From Firmicutes bacterium UBA6648 (GTDB lineage: Bacteria; Bacillota; Clostridia; Peptostreptococcales; Anaerovoracaceae), in assembly GCA_002455605.1 (NCBI GenBank), contig DKLE01000043.1, positions 3,093-10,213 of the forward strand: a stretch of DNA of 7,121 bases, read 5' to 3'. Of this stretch, positions 4,809 to 7,121 are shown piece after piece. The translations under genes and the position numbers were made by a program. Position 1 is the stretch's first letter; every line of letters begins with the position of its first letter. The notes below the pieces were generated by a model. It had not been told where the DNA came from and did no database searches. It saw nothing but the letters and a program-made list of their open reading frames with translations.

Positions 4809-7121
4809 TTATTTTAAGTCATACCAATTGCTGCCTTGATTTACTTCCACGGCAAGTCTTATTTTAAGCTTCATGGCATTTTCCATACAATCTCTTAAAA
4901 GCGTTTCAATGTCCTTTGTCTCACTTTGAGCTGCCTCAATAATCAGTTCATCGTGCACCTGTAAAATCAATTTAGATTTAAGATTTTGTTTATGCAGCTC
5001 CCGGTATACTTTAATCATGGCCAGCTTTATGATATCTGCCGCACTCCCTTGTATGGGACTGTTCATAGCCAATCTTTCCCCCAGCTGCCGAACCATATAG
5101 TTACTGGCATGTATCTCATGTATGGAGCGTTTTCTTCCCATAAGGGTAGCCACATAGCCGTGTTCTTTACAAAATTCAATTTGTTCATCCATAAAGGTTT
5201 TGACATTGGGATTGGTTTTAAAATATTCATCAATATATTTTTCTGCCTCTCTTCTGGTAATATTCAGTTCCTCTGAAAGCCCAAACCCGCTCATACCATA
5301 TATGACACCAAAATTGACTGCTTTAGCATTGCTTCGCTGAAGAAGGGTAACATCTTCTTCAGGTACTTTAAAGACTCTGGCTGCCGTAATCCGATGGATA
5401 TCATCTCCATGATTGAACGCATCAATCAAATGCTGTTCGTCAGCCATATGAGCTAAAACCCGAAGTTCAATTTGGGAATAGTCCGCCCCGACCAGTGTAT
5501 ACTCCTCTTCTGGAATAAAGGCCTTTCTGAGTTTTCTGCCCAGCTCCTGTTTAATGGGGATATTTTGCAGATTTGGTTCCGTGCAGCTGATTCTGCCTGT
5601 AGCTGTAACAGTCTGCTGGAAATGCGCATGAATTCTGCCGTCCTCATGAACCAGAGGCAATAAGCCATCAATATAAGTTCCTTTCAGCTTTGAAAGAGTT
5701 CGGTACTCTAAGATACAAGGAATGATATCATGCTCATATCTGATTTTTTCAAGAATTTCTGCATTGGTAGAATAGCCCCGTTTGGTTTTTTTCCCTGCAG
5801 GCAATCCCATTTTTTCAAACAATATAACCCCAAGCTGAACAGGTGAATTGATATTAAATTCTTCTCCTGCGTATTGATAGATTTGATTTGTTAATGCTTC
5901 CAGCTGATTGGAAATAGATTCTCCCGCAGTTGTCAGTTCTCTTTTGTCCAGCTTAAAACCGTAGGATTCCATAGACGCCATCGGTTCTATTAAAGGAAGT
6001 TCGATTTGATAATAAACCTCCTCTAACTCTTCTTCTTTCAATTTCTTTTCTTGAATAAACCGTAATTCTTCAACCGTTTCTGCCCATTTTTTCGTATATT
6101 CCAGATAGCTTTCATCAGGAGCTCCGAAAATATTTAACTGCCCATGAGCGGATAAGAATTCATCCTCATTTTCAATTTCCGCATGAAGCAGTTCAAAAGC
6201 TACAGTTTTCAATTCATAATTGCTCTTGGATGGTTCCAAAACATATTGAGCTATAGCACAATCGAAAGCTGTGTGAAAGAAAAACCCATGCTCTCTGGCA
6301 GAATGCAAACGTTCTTGATTGTTCAGCAAAGTTAACAAAACATAATAATCATTAATTAAATAGTAGCCATAAATTTTCAGTTCTTTTTCCGCAAGCTGAA
6401 CAGCCAAATGTTCTAGCATCTCTCTGCTGTCATCTAAATTAATATAAGCAATGACATTAGTCGACATAATTCCTATACCGTATACTTCTGGTGTGGATTT
6501 ATGATTTTTATCGGAATATATCTTCAATGCAATTTCTTCTTGGCTTCCTATCTGGGAAAACAGGCTTTTTAATTCTTCCAAAGAGAATATTTGAATTAGC
6601 TTTCTTTCTTTTCTCTCAAATTTATCCTTATCATTGCTATTGTCAGCTATTTTGCTTACAGCCGAAGCTAAATCTGTATTCTTCAGACGTTTTAATAAAC
6701 TATTGAATTCTAATTTCACATAAATTTCAACTAATTTTTCATAATCCGGCTCTTCCAGCAGATATTCAGAAAAATCAATTTCAATGGGCACCTGTGTATT
6801 GATAGTAGCTAATTTCTTGCTCATTACTGCCAGCTGAGCATTCTCTTCGATTTTATCTCTCAGCTTTCCTTTTGGCATAGAATCCACACTATTAATCAGA
6901 TTTTCTACAGAACCATATTCTAATATGAGCTTCTGGGCAGTTTTCTCGCCCACTCCAGGTATTCCCGGAATATTATCTGACTGATCTCCCATTAAGCCTT
7001 TGAAATCAATGAACTGTTCCGGAGTGAATCCATATTTCTCAATCATTGCATTTTTATCATAAATGTCAAATTCAGAAATGCCTTTTTTCGTAATTAAAAT
7101 CTTTGTTATATCCGTTGCAAG
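4809..7121 (-). CDS. polA: DNA polymerase I (5' end cut by window edge)
   Basis: Pol I fills gaps and removes RNA primers in replication and repair. The last 770 codons are visible; about 110-150 N-terminal residues are outside, since the frame stays open to the edge. Numbering visible residues: the 5'-nuclease part has the helix-hairpin-helix GDQSDNIPGIPGVGEKTA (45-62) with metal-site Asp46 and Asp49. The middle domain (about 175-345) is the 3'-5' exonuclease fold but lacks most catalytic acids: exo I reads IALKIYSD (197-204) instead of DTE, and exo III has Y342 but W346 where Asp is expected. Only exo II Asp258 seems kept. The polymerase part is intact: motif A DYSQIELR (547-554), motif B RSNAKAVNFGVIYG (596-609) and motif C VHDE (722-725). 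So it is probably polymerase plus 5'-nuclease without proofreading. coaE follows after 17 bases. The promoter is outside the window. Confidence 0.98.
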   Translation of the reverse strand, partial: LATDITKILITKKGISEFDIYDKNAMIEKYGFTPEQFIDFKGLMGDQSDNIPGIPGVGEKTAQKLILEYGSVENLINSVDSMPKGKLRDKIEENAQLAVMSKKLATINTQVPIEIDFSEYLLEEPDYEKLVEIYVKLEFNSLLKRLKNTDLASAVSKIADNSNDKDKFERKERKLIQIFSLEELKSLFSQIGSQEEIALKIYSDKNHKSTPEVYGIGIMSTNVIAYINLDDSREMLEHLAVQLAEKELKIYGYYLINDYYVLLTLLNNQERLHSAREHGFFFHTAFDCAIAQYVLEPSKSNYELKTVAFELLHAEIENEDEFLSAHGQLNIFGAPDESYLEYTKKWAETVEELRFIQEKKLKEEELEEVYYQIELPLIEPMASMESYGFKLDKRELTTAGESISNQLEALTNQIYQYAGEEFNINSPVQLGVILFEKMGLPAGKKTKRGYSTNAEILEKIRYEHDIIPCILEYRTLSKLKGTYIDGLLPLVHEDGRIHAHFQQTVTATGRISCTEPNLQNIPIKQELGRKLRKAFIPEEEYTLVGADYSQIELRVLAHMADEQHLIDAFNHGDDIHRITAARVFKVPEEDVTLLQRSNAKAVNFGVIYGMSGFGLSEELNITRREAEKYIDEYFKTNPNVKTFMDEQIEFCKEHGYVATLMGRKRSIHEIHASNYMVRQLGERLAMNSPIQGSAADIIKLAMIKVYRELHKQNLKSKLILQVHDELIIEAAQSETKDIETLLRDCMENAMKLKIRLAVEVNQGSNWYDLK

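Overview
The window looks like chromosome from an AT-rich, low-GC Gram-positive bacterium, most likely an anaerobic member of class Clostridia. The basis is strong GGAGG-type ribosome binding sites, AT-rich spacers, a PolA whose proofreading domain looks degenerate in the Bacillus/Clostridium manner, and a small four-helix membrane gene beside yajC of a kind I associate with Bacillota. The genus cannot be fixed from this sequence. Every gene I can support lies on the minus strand, so transcription runs from the high-numbered end to the low-numbered end.

In transcription order, the first block (7121 to 2521) is a tight operon: polA (DNA polymerase I, 5' part outside the window), 17 bases, coaE (dephospho-CoA kinase), 12 bases, and a family 5 extracellular solute-binding protein. 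That last gene has no permease or ATPase partner in view and no lipobox. No convincing terminator follows it.

The second block (2508 to 2213) is two tandem leucine tRNA genes, anticodons GAG and then CAA. Each has encoded CCA and its own sigma-A type promoter, placed at nearly the same distance from the mature 5' end.

The third block (2150 to 1) is the accessory protein-export module: yajC, a small membrane gene, and secD (3' end outside the window; secF is expected next). It is not a simple operon. A strong intrinsic terminator sits directly behind yajC. The small membrane gene then has a palindrome around a perfect TATAAT, and a 194-base spacer crowded with inverted repeats precedes secD. 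YajC, SecD and SecF normally work together at the SecYEG channel, so this layout suggests separately adjusted expression.

I see no CRISPR array, insertion sequence, phage gene or defence system. The window is mostly ordinary housekeeping DNA. The items most worth a second look are the orphan solute-binding protein, the palindrome-dense spacer before secD, and the terminator and palindrome that split yajC from the rest of the export genes.
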